Assembly (NCBI GenBank): GCA_029379215.1
Contig: JAQYWO010000003.1
Coordinates: 1 to 64,000, forward strand
DNA: 64,000 nt
Source: Rhizonema sp. PD37
GTDB taxonomy: Bacteria; Cyanobacteriota; Cyanobacteriia; Cyanobacteriales; Nostocaceae
Direction: 5' to 3'
Shown: piece by piece, positions 55,247 to 63,999 of the stretch
How positions within the stretch are numbered: position 1 is the first letter of the stretch
How the letters are laid out: each line of letters begins with the position of its first letter
The notes under the pieces: generated by a model
Seen by the model: the letters and a program-made list of their open reading frames with translations, nothing else
Told to the model about the DNA's origin: nothing
The model's database searches: none
Position numbers and translations under genes: made by a program

Positions 55247-55477
55247 AGAAGTGAAACTTACGTAATTAGGCTGTTAATCTGTAAATTTGAAGACTTCAGC
55301 CTAACATTGTCGAGTGGCGATCGCCATCTGAAGAGGCAACAAAACACGGGTATCATCTAGAACATTAGTCAAATGTGATGAAGCACCGCGTTTGTTGAAC
55401 AATCAATTGGTGATAAGTGTCGCAAATATTTCTATGATATTATTCTCTGAATGCGACTAAAATGTAGAGGAAAAATC

Positions 55478-55753
55478 ATGTCTGAACACAATAAAGTCGA
55501 ACGAGCTGCTGAGTTTGGTGTCGATGCTGGGATTGATACAGCAGCAAACAGAATTACAAATGAAATTATTCATGCGGTTGCTTCCCATATTCCTGGTGGT
55601 CGAGCAATTGAGCCTTTTGTTGAAACTGAAGTTGATTTAATTGTTGATAACGCCATCAATCGGGAACTTCATAGGCGTGTAGAAGGTGTAGAAGAGGCGT
55701 TTGAACAGCCTCAGCATCACCAACACCAACACCATCATCAAGAAGAGTCTTAA
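55478..55753 (+). CDS. Small protein with His-rich C-terminus
   Basis: From ATG 55478, with AGAGGAAAAATC just upstream, the 91-residue protein has an acidic helical body (VERAAEFGVDAGIDTAANRI, HIPGGRAIEPFVETEVDLIV). It ends in a histidine/glutamine tail (QPQHHQHQHHHQEES) with eight histidines. Such tails bind nickel, zinc or copper. An upstream ATG at 55451 overlaps the ribosome-binding site and is less likely. No family is recognised. A hairpin terminator lies 120 bp downstream. Confidence 0.7.
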   Translation: MSEHNKVERAAEFGVDAGIDTAANRITNEIIHAVASHIPGGRAIEPFVETEVDLIVDNAINRELHRRVEGVEEAFEQPQHHQHQHHHQEES

Positions 55754-55875
55754 GGTTAAACGAGTCGAGACTAAGAGAAAAACGAAGTCAACGACCTACA
55801 CTGACTGATTAAGCAGAATAGTATCCGCATGTGAATTGCGTCTCCATCACGCAACTACCTATTCTCCTCAATCAT

Positions 55876-55912
55876 CCCCTGTAATCCAATGCAGTTTACA
55901 GGGGTATTTTGT
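55876..55912 (+). terminator. Rho-independent terminator
   Basis: CCCCTGTAA at 55876-55884 pairs with TTACAGGGG at 55896-55904, followed by TATTTTGTT. It fits the end of the His-rich small gene transcript. Confidence 0.6.
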
Positions 55913-56032
55913 TGTTTGTGAGGCACAACGAGAAAATCATGATAAGAAATGCAAATTTTAGTAATTAAGGTGTAGCGATCGCCACTAAAAATTTGTCAAA
56001 TTTCCAGCCTGATTTTCCTTTGCTGGTTCCGC

Positions 56033-56839
56033 CTACTTTAGTTCCTGCATACTTCTAACGACTTTAACCACCTGCTTTCTGGGTGCCAATTTGACAAGAT
56101 GAACTAGAATCTGATTTTTCAAACCAGGGATGACAACAGTTTTGTTTGCCATTAAACCAAGATAGCCAATCTTAGCCACAGTTTCCGCATCCATCATTTT
56201 CTTACCCTTAACCAGTTTTGTGTCTGCCATTCCGGTTCTTTCATGAAATGGTGAATGTGTTGGCCCAGGACAAAGAACGGTGACGGTAACACCTGTACCC
56301 TCTAACTCATTTGCTATCGCTTCTGAGAAAGATAAGATATAGGCTTTAGTCGCGAAATAAACTGCCATAAAAGGGCCTGGTTGAAAGGCTGCAGTGGAGG
56401 CGACGTTCAATATTTTTCCCTCACCCTGCTTTACCATGTCTTTGAGGAATAACTTAGTTAAATGGGTAAGACATACTAAGTTTACCTGAAGCATTTCTAG
56501 TTCACAAGTGAGGTCTGTTTCGTTAAATAACCCATGATTACCAAATCCGGCATTATTTACCAGCACATCAATATTGATAGATGCTTGTTGTAATTCTGTA
56601 AAAATTTCTTTTGGTGATGTTGAGATGGATAAATCTTTGACAATAGTTTGGCAAAAGATGCCAAATTCTCGCTCAAATTCAGCAGCAACTTCAACGACTT
56701 TTTGTTCTCTGATATCAACTAATACGAGATTGTATTTATCACGAGCAAAATTACGTGCTAATTCGTAGCCAATGCCACTAGCTGCTCCAGTAACAAGAGC
56801 AGTTTTTGCTTGCTGAGTTTGATGATGTGTTGAGTTCAT
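56033..56839 (-). CDS. Short-chain dehydrogenase/reductase
   Basis: The 268-residue protein is a classical SDR. The NAD(P) loop is ALVTGAASGIGYELARNFAR near residue 14. VLVNNAGFGNHG is near 92. The catalytic serine lies in ILNVASTAAFQPGPFMAVYF near 144, and the Y-x-x-x-K pair is YFATKAYIL. The post-catalytic PGPTHSPFHERTG and a C-terminal basic helix resemble DltE/YqjQ-like enzymes. An Asp at the end of beta-strand 2 (LVLVDIRE) suggests NAD(H) preference. The substrate is unknown. Confidence 0.9.
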   Translation of the reverse strand: MNSTHHQTQQAKTALVTGAASGIGYELARNFARDKYNLVLVDIREQKVVEVAAEFEREFGIFCQTIVKDLSISTSPKEIFTELQQASINIDVLVNNAGFGNHGLFNETDLTCELEMLQVNLVCLTHLTKLFLKDMVKQGEGKILNVASTAAFQPGPFMAVYFATKAYILSFSEAIANELEGTGVTVTVLCPGPTHSPFHERTGMADTKLVKGKKMMDAETVAKIGYLGLMANKTVVIPGLKNQILVHLVKLAPRKQVVKVVRSMQELK

Positions 56840-56886
56840 ATGAGAAAACTTACCTCATTAGTCTAAGAAATTAAAATAATTTCATC

Positions 56887-56930
56887 TCAAAAAAAATGGA
56901 TTGTTTTGCCTACAAGCGAAACAATCCATT
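56887..56930 (-). terminator. Rho-independent terminator of the first KimA-like gene
   Basis: On the minus strand AATGGATTGTTT (from 56930) pairs with its inverse copy at 56895-56906, and a T-run of eight follows (A-run 56888-56896). It lies 30 bp after the transporter's stop codon. Confidence 0.75.
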
Positions 56931-56960
56931 TACTATTACATCTAAAACTTTCTTCTATTG

Positions 56961-58802
56961 TTACAGATAATACCTAACAGTGGTAACAACCCGACTTTTC
57001 TGCGATCGCAAAGCCGTCTTTAAGAACAATGCTGTTTGATTGTGCAAAAAACTCTCCCACCAATTACGTGGTACAAAAGCGGGAATAATGACGGTTGTAA
57101 AGACACCTTTATGACGATCTTCAAAAGCAGTGATAAAATCGATAGTTGGTTCAATTAAAGCGCGATAAGGAGAGTTGATAATTTCTAAATCAATATCAGA
57201 CTCTAGTTTTCGCCATTGTTCTTGCAGTTTTTCCTTATCTGTATTACCAATATCTACATGCACTGCAACAATTTCATCGGCAATAGTGCGTGCATAGTCT
57301 AAAGCATCTGCCGTTCCTCGGTTAAGTTGTCCGACAACAACCACCGCAGGGTGAGTCACTACTGCTGGTTTAGGTCTCGGAAGATAACCTCTAGGTGGCA
57401 TTGTATCAAGACTGAGACGTTCTGCTACATGTATGTAGTGGCGGCGAATGGCTAAAAATAAACTCACTATCAAAGGAATTGCGACTGCAACCACCCAAGC
57501 ACCAGCAAGAAACTTTGTCTGTAAGATCACCAGCAGAACGACCGCTGTCGTAACACTTCCCAAGCCATTCATTACAGCTCTTGCTTGCCAACCCGGTGAA
57601 CGTTCATTGAACCAGTGACGTACCATCCCGCCTTGGGAGAGGGTAAAGGAAGTAAAAACACCTACGGCATAAAGAGAAATCAGCTTGTCCACACTGCCGT
57701 TGAAGACAACGACCAAAGCACCACCAAACACGCTGAGCAAAATAATACCGTTGGAGTAGACCAAACGCTCACCGAGGAGTGCTAACTGCCGGGGCAAAAA
57801 TCCATCTTGGGCTAAAAGCGAGGAAAGTCTGGGAAAGTCCGCATAGCTGGTATTAGCTGCTAATAGTAAAATCAACAGCGTGGCAATTTGGACAAAGTTG
57901 TAAAATATACCATTGCCTAAGACATTGTGACTCAACTGAGAAATGACAGTTTCTTTTGCGTTGGGAACAATCTGATAAACGTTGGCTAAATGAGTGATGC
58001 CGAGAAACATTAAACCCAGAATCAAGCCCATGTAGAGCATAGTGAGACGGGCATTTTTCCATTCTGGAGGCTTAAAAGCTGGAACGCCATTTGATATTGC
58101 TTCTACCCCTGTGAGGGCTGCACATCCCTGAGAAAATGCCCGCAAAATCAAAAATAAACTTAGTGGTTCTGTCGCAGGGAAACTAGGAGGAATTGCGTGA
58201 ATTTGTCCGGTAGCCTGTTTGTAGAAACCCACAGCAATCATAATAAAAACACTGACAATAAAGGCATAAGTAGGAATCATAAAAATTTTGCCTGATTCCT
58301 TTACACCTCTTAAATTTGCCAGCATGATTAAGACAATAAACAGCAAGCAAAGTTCTACTGAGAAATGTCGCAACGGTTGCAACGCTGGAATTGAAGTGAG
58401 GTTATCTACCCCAGAAGCAATACTGACAGTTACCGTCAGCACGTAGTCAATCATCAGCGCTGCACCAGCTGTTAAACCTGGATAAATTCCCAAGTTATCT
58501 TTAGCAACGATGTAAGCTCCACCGCCACTAGGATAGGCGCGGATTGTTTGTTGGTAGGATAGGGTAATTATCAGTAGCAGTAAAGAGATCGCCAAAGCAA
58601 TCCAGATAGATCCACCGATAACAGCGCCACCTGCTAGCACTAAAACTTTGAGAATTTCTTCGGTCGCATATGCTACCGAAGACAGAGCATCAGAAGAAAG
58701 AACCGCTAAAGCTGCTGCTTTGCCCAACCGTTCTTCACTATGAGCACTTGTTGGTAGTGTGCGACCTAATAAAAACTGCTTTATTCGAGGGTATAAGGAC
58801 AT
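56961..58802 (-). CDS. APC-superfamily potassium transporter, KimA-like (copy 1)
   Basis: The 613-residue protein has the KimA (YdaO) architecture: twelve membrane helices (residues 25-455) and a cytoplasmic USP-like domain. Family blocks include ALAVLSSDALSSVAYATEEI, IRAYPSGGGAYIVAKDNLGI, ALMIDYVLTVTVSIASG, CAALTGVEAISNGVPAFKPP and LLLAANTSYADFPRL. The tail has HPAVVVVGQLNRGTADALDY and ends in VTTVRYYL. KimA is a high-affinity potassium importer blocked by c-di-AMP in Bacillus. The start is placed at MSLYPRIKQF to match copy 2 at 59923-61758. A terminator follows. Confidence 0.85.
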   Translation of the reverse strand: MSLYPRIKQFLLGRTLPTSAHSEERLGKAAALAVLSSDALSSVAYATEEILKVLVLAGGAVIGGSIWIALAISLLLLIITLSYQQTIRAYPSGGGAYIVAKDNLGIYPGLTAGAALMIDYVLTVTVSIASGVDNLTSIPALQPLRHFSVELCLLFIVLIMLANLRGVKESGKIFMIPTYAFIVSVFIMIAVGFYKQATGQIHAIPPSFPATEPLSLFLILRAFSQGCAALTGVEAISNGVPAFKPPEWKNARLTMLYMGLILGLMFLGITHLANVYQIVPNAKETVISQLSHNVLGNGIFYNFVQIATLLILLLAANTSYADFPRLSSLLAQDGFLPRQLALLGERLVYSNGIILLSVFGGALVVVFNGSVDKLISLYAVGVFTSFTLSQGGMVRHWFNERSPGWQARAVMNGLGSVTTAVVLLVILQTKFLAGAWVVAVAIPLIVSLFLAIRRHYIHVAERLSLDTMPPRGYLPRPKPAVVTHPAVVVVGQLNRGTADALDYARTIADEIVAVHVDIGNTDKEKLQEQWRKLESDIDLEIINSPYRALIEPTIDFITAFEDRHKGVFTTVIIPAFVPRNWWESFLHNQTALFLKTALRSQKSRVVTTVRYYL

Positions 58803-58975
58803 ACAAAGTCCACTAAGCAAGGGTTTTTACTCCCTGCTCAGTAGGATAAGTAGTTAACCCCAGAGCAAGGAATATAGCAATTTTGGCAGATTCCCAAGCA
58901 ATTAACCTAAAAATTTATTTAAGTACAAATGAGAGCGGCAAATGGATGAATCCGGGTTAACAGCGCTTATTTTGT

Positions 58976-59542
58976 TTAAGCCCCACTATTCCTTTTTATA
59001 TTCTGGTGATAATGCTTCAAATTAGCTTGATAAAACGATGGGTTACGGCGGGCTAAATCAGTCTTAGCTAATGGAATGAATTGACCCCGTGAGTTACGAA
59101 AATCAATAAGTTGCTTATGAAGTGCAAAGATTTCCCAAAAGTGATTACCTCTTTCAAACAAAATTTTATCCTGTACTTGTGGGGTGTTAACGAGTAGAAA
59201 GAATTGGTAGGCAAAGACGCGGTTAATTAAATGTAAATTGATCACATTAGTATCAAGTAAAGTCTTTATACGTTCAAAGAAATTGAAGCATTCTATAAAA
59301 GCATTTCGCATCTCTAGATGGTTATTGTCGAGGTATTTGAGTTGCTCCGGCTGCTCAAGCTGCTCAAACACTTTTGAAAATTGATGGAACTCCCTTTGTA
59401 ATTCATTGATGAACTGGGCTTGCATGAAGCGACGAGAATCTGTAATTTGACGAGATACAAATACAAGGTTAATTGCTGTAACTGTTGTGTAGACGAGTGT
59501 AGCGAGTGCTGAAATGGCTACCCAGAAATTTTCTGTGTTCAT
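58976..59542 (-). CDS. Unrecognised protein with N-terminal membrane helix
   Basis: The 188-residue protein has one membrane segment near residues 7-29 (VAISALATLVYTTVTAINLV). It is followed by an all-helical cytoplasmic-looking domain rich in Phe, Gln and Asn (FINELQREFHQFSKVFEQLE, FIECFNFFERIKTLL, NRVFAYQFFLLVN). It resembles the DUF4760 type of helical proteins, but I cannot assign it safely. It lies between the two KimA-like genes, same strand, 173 bp upstream of copy 1. Confidence 0.65.
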   Translation of the reverse strand: MNTENFWVAISALATLVYTTVTAINLVFVSRQITDSRRFMQAQFINELQREFHQFSKVFEQLEQPEQLKYLDNNHLEMRNAFIECFNFFERIKTLLDTNVINLHLINRVFAYQFFLLVNTPQVQDKILFERGNHFWEIFALHKQLIDFRNSRGQFIPLAKTDLARRNPSFYQANLKHYHQNIKRNSGA

Positions 59543-59922
59543 AACTATAGCTAATACTTCCCACCTGCGAATGGCACTTCATTATTCTCTAACGCTCAAC
59601 TGGAATTCCGGAGAGCTAGCTCTTGAAGGCACAAGAGGAGGGTTGAAAGCAAAGCTTTACCTCATCAGCATTTGCTCTTGAATGCCGCTCGTGCAGTGCT
59701 GCAATCAGCACGTCTTTGTTAGCAAAGTATTGATAGAGCGAGCTGACGCTGATGCCAGGCGATTCCGCAAAGAGGTTGGTGTTGGTGCGGGTATAGCTTT
59801 GTGCGGCTTAGCCCGCTAGAGACGGCGACTGGTGTGGGTAGTTCAGTTCTAAATTTATTGCATCTTCATATAGAACTGGTATTACGTCTCTTCATATTAC
59901 TGAGACTTTCGTTCAGCACTTG
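59543..59922. other. Intergenic region, 380 bp, holding the TetR remnant
   Basis: Apart from the TetR fragment this holds a CTAGCTCTTGAAGG/CCTTCAA-type repeat and a GGCGACTGGTGTGGG motif, which recurs as GGCGACTGGCGTGGG near 38993. No intact gene is present. Confidence 0.45.
59616..59808 (-). pseudogene. Remnant of a TetR-family regulator (DNA-binding part)
   Basis: The minus-strand frame reads YTRTNTNLFAESPGISVSSL then YQYFANKDVLIAALHERHSR, which is the TetR helix-turn-helix and following helix (consensus pattern T-x-x-x-I-A-x-x-A-G-V-S-x-G-S-L-Y-x-Y-F-x-N-K). The segment before it (usual start and first helix) is broken, and the frame ends in TAG at 59616 after unrelated residues. The ligand-binding domain is gone. 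It sits between copy 2 and copy 1 of the KimA-like genes. Confidence 0.75.
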
Positions 59923-61758
59923 TCATAAATAATACCTAACAGTAGTCACAACTCTGCTTTTCTTAGCCCGTAAAGCTGTCTTTAAAAACAATACTGTTTG
60001 ATTGTGCAAAAAACTCTCCCACCAATTACGTGGTACCAAAGCGGGAATAATGACTGTTGTGAAAACACCTTGATGAAGCTCTTCAAAATCACTGACAAAT
60101 TTGATAATTGGTTCAATTACAGAGCGATAAGGTGATTCGATGATTTCTAAAGGAATATCTTGCTCTAATTGTCGCCATTCTTCTTGCAGTCTTTCCTTGT
60201 CTGTATTACCAATATCTACATGCACTGCCACAATTTCATCGGCAATAGTACGTGCATAGTCCAAAGCTTCTGCCGTTCCTCGGTTAAGTTGTCCGACAAC
60301 AACGACAGCTGGGTGAGTCACAACTGCTGGTTTGGATCTGGGAAGATAACCTCTAGGCGGCATTCCCTTAAGGCTGATACTTTCTGCTACATATTGATAA
60401 TGACGACGAATGGCAAAAAATAGGGCGACAAGCATTGGAACTGCTACCACCACCAACCAAGCTCCTAACAGGAACTTTGTGGAGATGATCACACACAGAA
60501 CGACTGCTGTCGCAATAGCTCCCAAACCATTCATTAAAGCACTTGCAAGCCAACCAGATGACTTTTCTCTGAACCATCGGCGTACCATCCCAGCTTGAGA
60601 CAGAGTAAAAGATGTAAATACGCCCACTGCATATAAGGGAATCACAGCGTTGACTTGCCCTTTGAAGATCACCACCAAAATAGCAGCACAGAGGCTGAGG
60701 AGAATGATCCCGTTGGAGTACACTAAGCGATCGCCCAATAATGCTAATTGTCTGGGTAAAAATCCATCCCTTGCCAAAAAGTAACAAAGTCGGGGAAAGT
60801 CTGCATAGCTGGTATTAGCAGCTAAAAGTAAGATTAACAGCGTGACAACTTGCAGAAAACCGTGAAACAGTCCATTTCCAAAAATATCCCTACCTAACTG
60901 AGAAACTAAGGTTTCTCCTTCTATGGGAATGATGTGATAAACCTGCGACAGGTAGGTGATTCCGATAAACATTAGTCCCAGAATCACTCCCAAATACATC
61001 AATGTCAGGCGAGCATTTTTCCACTCTGGTTCTTTAAAAGCTAAAACTCCATCGGATATTGCTTCCACTCCTGTCAGCGCCGTACATCCAGCCGAAAAAG
61101 CTCTCAAAATAAAAAACAAACTCAGTCCTTCTTTGACAGGAATACTGGGATAATTGGTTGAAATGTGCCCAGTCGCTTGTTTAAACAAACCGAAAGCAAT
61201 CAAGATAAAAATACTCACAATAAAAGTATAAGTAGGAATCATGAATATCTTGCCTGATTCCTTTACACCCCGAAGATTTGCGAGCGTCAACAGAAAAATA
61301 AAAATCAAACAAAGGCTGACTGTGAATGGTAACAGGGAAGGAACCAATGAGGTGAGGGCTGCTGTACCTGCAGAAACACTAACAGTGACTGTCAAGATAT
61401 AGTCAATCATCAGAGAACCCCCTGCCACTAGTCCTGGATAGATTCCCAGATTTTCTCTAGCAACAATGTAGGAGCCACCGCCTTGAGGATAGGCGCGAAT
61501 GGTTTGGCGGTAAGACAGCACAACTATTGCCAGCAGGATCATAATGGCGATCGCAATCGGCACAGACAACCCAAGAGGAGTGCTTCCTGCCAGTACTAAA
61601 ACTAATAAAATTTCTTCTGTAGCATAAGCAACTGAGGAAAGAGCATCAGAAGAAAGAACCGCCAAAGCGGCAGCAATACTCAATCTTTCTTCAGCATGAG
61701 CACTTGTCGGTAATGTTCTACCGAGTAAAAATCGCTTGAGCGGTGGGTAGAAGGACAT
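59923..61758 (-). CDS. APC-superfamily potassium transporter, KimA-like (copy 2)
   Basis: The 611-residue paralogue of copy 1 has the same layout: twelve helices and a USP-like C-terminal domain. Motifs include AVLSSDALSSVAYATEEILL, IRAYPQGGGSYIVARENLGI, CTALTGVEAISDGVLAFKEP and LLLAANTSYADFPRLCYFLA. The tails of both copies are nearly identical (HPAVVVVGQLNRGTAEALDY, FLHNQTVLFLKTALRAKKSR). Likely role: potassium uptake across the plasma membrane. It is 110 bp downstream of sbcD on the same strand. No c-di-AMP (ydaO) riboswitch was recognised upstream. Confidence 0.86.
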   Translation of the reverse strand: MSFYPPLKRFLLGRTLPTSAHAEERLSIAAALAVLSSDALSSVAYATEEILLVLVLAGSTPLGLSVPIAIAIMILLAIVVLSYRQTIRAYPQGGGSYIVARENLGIYPGLVAGGSLMIDYILTVTVSVSAGTAALTSLVPSLLPFTVSLCLIFIFLLTLANLRGVKESGKIFMIPTYTFIVSIFILIAFGLFKQATGHISTNYPSIPVKEGLSLFFILRAFSAGCTALTGVEAISDGVLAFKEPEWKNARLTLMYLGVILGLMFIGITYLSQVYHIIPIEGETLVSQLGRDIFGNGLFHGFLQVVTLLILLLAANTSYADFPRLCYFLARDGFLPRQLALLGDRLVYSNGIILLSLCAAILVVIFKGQVNAVIPLYAVGVFTSFTLSQAGMVRRWFREKSSGWLASALMNGLGAIATAVVLCVIISTKFLLGAWLVVVAVPMLVALFFAIRRHYQYVAESISLKGMPPRGYLPRSKPAVVTHPAVVVVGQLNRGTAEALDYARTIADEIVAVHVDIGNTDKERLQEEWRQLEQDIPLEIIESPYRSVIEPIIKFVSDFEELHQGVFTTVIIPALVPRNWWESFLHNQTVLFLKTALRAKKSRVVTTVRYYL

Positions 61759-61868
61759 ACACAGTCAACCTGACACCTATTTTCATATAGCTCTATGGCA
61801 ATAAGACATTAGCCACGAACAGTCAACATTGCAATTTTGCCAGATTATTATACAACTGAGCTAAAATT

Positions 61869-63176
61869 TTACAGAAGAGGTAGCTGAATATTTTTACTAC
61901 CTAATGAAGAATTTCGGGAATCCTGCTCATTAGTTGCTTTTTCCTCCCATATGTCTACATCGTCTACTAATAACTTGTTTGCAGCTTCCAGCATTGATGC
62001 CGCTATGTCTTTAAGATCTTCGCGGGTGGTTAAGTAAGTCTTTAAGGCTTCCATTGGATCGATGCTGCTACTTGCGCTTAATTCCGGAAGCCGAGGTCGA
62101 GCCAACTGGCTGACTAATTCTGGTTGAATAGTGTAAGTGTGTGCTGCACTTAAGGCTTGATGTATCGAGGTGTTATCGATTAAATCCAACTGATCCGAAC
62201 GGAGTTTGTAAATGAGTCGTACTACGGCGTCTTCAATATTATGCTTGGCGATCGCTTTGAAGAGTGCGGAAACTGGATCTTCGGCACCGGATATATCCAC
62301 CTCAATTGTGCGGAATGTCCGAACGGGTAAAGGGCAAAATTCCCACTTTACTTGACCCCGTTCCAGTTCTATCATGACATAGCCTTTGTCTTCCTTTTCT
62401 TCGCTAAAATCCACCCGTTCAATACTCCCTGGATAAATCACTGGCGGCTTGTTAGATTTATTCAAGTTCTGGTGGCGGTGGACATGTCCTAAGGCTACGT
62501 AGTCAAAGTTGTCCCGCACCAGCAGAGAAACAGGAATCATAAAGCCTTTACCCACGGCTAAAAAGCGTTCGGCTCCCAAACTGGCATTATCAGACATTAA
62601 GTGAGCCAAGAGAACAGTTGGGATATTCGGATCGAGGCGGCGAACTTCCCCTTCTAGGACAACTTTTAGGCGTTCAATTAACAATTGGTTGACTTCTGCC
62701 AAAGATGAACCTTCAGTTTCAGTGCGAGTCATCAGGGTGGAACGAGTGAGCCAAGGAAGAGTGATAATCTGTATCAGTCCGTTACGAGTTTGAATGCGGT
62801 GAGTCGTTAGTTTATCACCGACGATAAACCCTGGCACTCCTAAGGTACGGTAAATACACAGACTCGCTCCACCCAATCCTTGCGAATGTTGATCATGGTT
62901 GCCAACAAGCAACACTGTAGGAATATTGGCATCCACGAGACGACGAAATTGAGCAGCAAAGACTTCCTGCACGTATGGCGGCGGTGTGGCATCGGGGAAG
63001 GCATCACCACCGAAGAGTACGATATCCACAGGCTCTGCCAATGCTCGGTCAATACATTTAGATAAAGTCTTGACAAAATCCTCCAGTCGTGTATTAAACC
63101 CTGTTTCCGGATTGATTCTTCCGTGAGAAAAGCCGCATCCTATATGGAGATCAGAGAGGTGGAGGATTTTAAGCAT
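61869..63176 (-). CDS. sbcD: SbcD/Mre11-type DNA repair exonuclease subunit
   Basis: The 435-residue protein is a calcineurin-like metallophosphoesterase of the SbcD/Mre11 branch, the nuclease subunit that works with the ATPase SbcC at hairpins and DNA ends. Metal ligands lie in KILHLSDLHIGCGFSHGR (residue 3 on), IVLFGGDAFPDATPPP, TVLLVGNHDQHSQG, VLLAHLMSDN and YVALGHVHRHQNL. PVIYPGSIERVDFSEEKEDK is the SbcD-type capping block. The C-terminal 130 residues are helical and variable. No sbcC gene is in the window. The ATG begins the conserved MLKILHLSDLH. Confidence 0.92.
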   Translation of the reverse strand: MLKILHLSDLHIGCGFSHGRINPETGFNTRLEDFVKTLSKCIDRALAEPVDIVLFGGDAFPDATPPPYVQEVFAAQFRRLVDANIPTVLLVGNHDQHSQGLGGASLCIYRTLGVPGFIVGDKLTTHRIQTRNGLIQIITLPWLTRSTLMTRTETEGSSLAEVNQLLIERLKVVLEGEVRRLDPNIPTVLLAHLMSDNASLGAERFLAVGKGFMIPVSLLVRDNFDYVALGHVHRHQNLNKSNKPPVIYPGSIERVDFSEEKEDKGYVMIELERGQVKWEFCPLPVRTFRTIEVDISGAEDPVSALFKAIAKHNIEDAVVRLIYKLRSDQLDLIDNTSIHQALSAAHTYTIQPELVSQLARPRLPELSASSSIDPMEALKTYLTTREDLKDIAASMLEAANKLLVDDVDIWEEKATNEQDSRNSSLGSKNIQLPLL

Positions 63177-63229
63177 GTCTGTTAGTTGATAGTTATTTGT
63201 TAAGTATTGTGACTTGGTCTACTAATTAC

Positions 63230-63257
63230 TATCAACTATCAACTATAAACTATCAAC
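63230..63257. repeat. Four tandem TATCAAC heptamers
   Basis: TATCAAC, TATCAAC, TATAAAC, TATCAAC follow each other without gaps between cysH and sbcD. Related ATTACT/GTTGATAG units flank them. This is STRR-type intergenic repeat DNA. Confidence 0.85.
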
Positions 63258-63267
63258 TAAGCACGGG

Positions 63268-63999
63268 CTAAATATGAATCCCACATTCTGTTTTTCCAGT
63301 ACCCCGCCAACGTCCGGCGCGTTCGTCTTCGCCTTCAGCGACTTTGGTAGTGATAGGTTCATCGCCAATACTAGGATAACCTTGGTCGTGCAAGGGGTTG
63401 TAGATAACGCCATGTTCAGCAACATAAACCCAGCTATCTTGGCGCGTCCAGTTTGCTAAAGGGTTGATTTTCAAGCGTCCTTTGCCATCTAATTCAAATA
63501 CAGGCATTTCAGTACGAGTCACGGCTTGATCGCGACGGCGTCCAGTCAGCCAAGCAATTGTGTTGAGTTCTGCTAGACTCCGTTGTAAAGGTTCGATTTT
63601 AGTTAAATGGTGGAATTGGGCAATATCTGTATCCCAAAGAGCTTCGCCGTATTTTGCAGCAAAAGCTTCGCGAGTGTCTACATCTGGAATTTTGTAAGTA
63701 TAAAGATCCAGATTGTAAATTTCTTTGGATTTCGCCACCAATTCTAGGGTTTGTGGAAAGTGGTATAGTGTGTTGAGAAATACCACAGGAACTGGATGAT
63801 TGAGATCGTGGTAGAGAATATGGGTGATAACTAAGTCGTCAACGTTAAAGGCGCTGGTTTGAATCAGTGCAGTTGGGATGTTCTCTACAGACCACTCTAG
63901 TATTTGTGTTGGATGGGCTTTGTTAAATTTATCGTTTAATTGCTCCAAGTCAAAGTTATTACTCTGGGCTGATTCTGTAGCAAGGGGTGTCGTAGTCAT
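63268..63999 (-). CDS. cysH: Phosphoadenosine phosphosulfate reductase
   Basis: The 243-residue enzyme reduces PAPS to sulfite in assimilatory sulfur metabolism. The adenylyl-binding region includes VPVVFLNTLYHFPQTLELVA, LTGRRRDQAVTRTEMPVFEL and INPLANWTRQDSWVY. The catalytic cysteine is in the C-terminal KTECGIHI. It is the only cysteine of the protein, so the iron-sulphur cluster motif of APS-type reductases is absent and the thioredoxin-dependent PAPS type is indicated. The start codon lies one base inside the right window edge; the gene appears complete. Its promoter is outside the window. Confidence 0.94.
   Translation of the reverse strand: MTTTPLATESAQSNNFDLEQLNDKFNKAHPTQILEWSVENIPTALIQTSAFNVDDLVITHILYHDLNHPVPVVFLNTLYHFPQTLELVAKSKEIYNLDLYTYKIPDVDTREAFAAKYGEALWDTDIAQFHHLTKIEPLQRSLAELNTIAWLTGRRRDQAVTRTEMPVFELDGKGRLKINPLANWTRQDSWVYVAEHGVIYNPLHDQGYPSIGDEPITTKVAEGEDERAGRWRGTGKTECGIHI

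Noticed and set aside
58803..58975. Possible ydaO (c-di-AMP) riboswitch upstream of KimA-like copy 1
   Set aside because: I looked because kimA genes often have one. GGATGAATCC-like bases occur on the wrong strand, and the rest of the conserved core is absent. The 110 bp upstream of copy 2 also lacks it.
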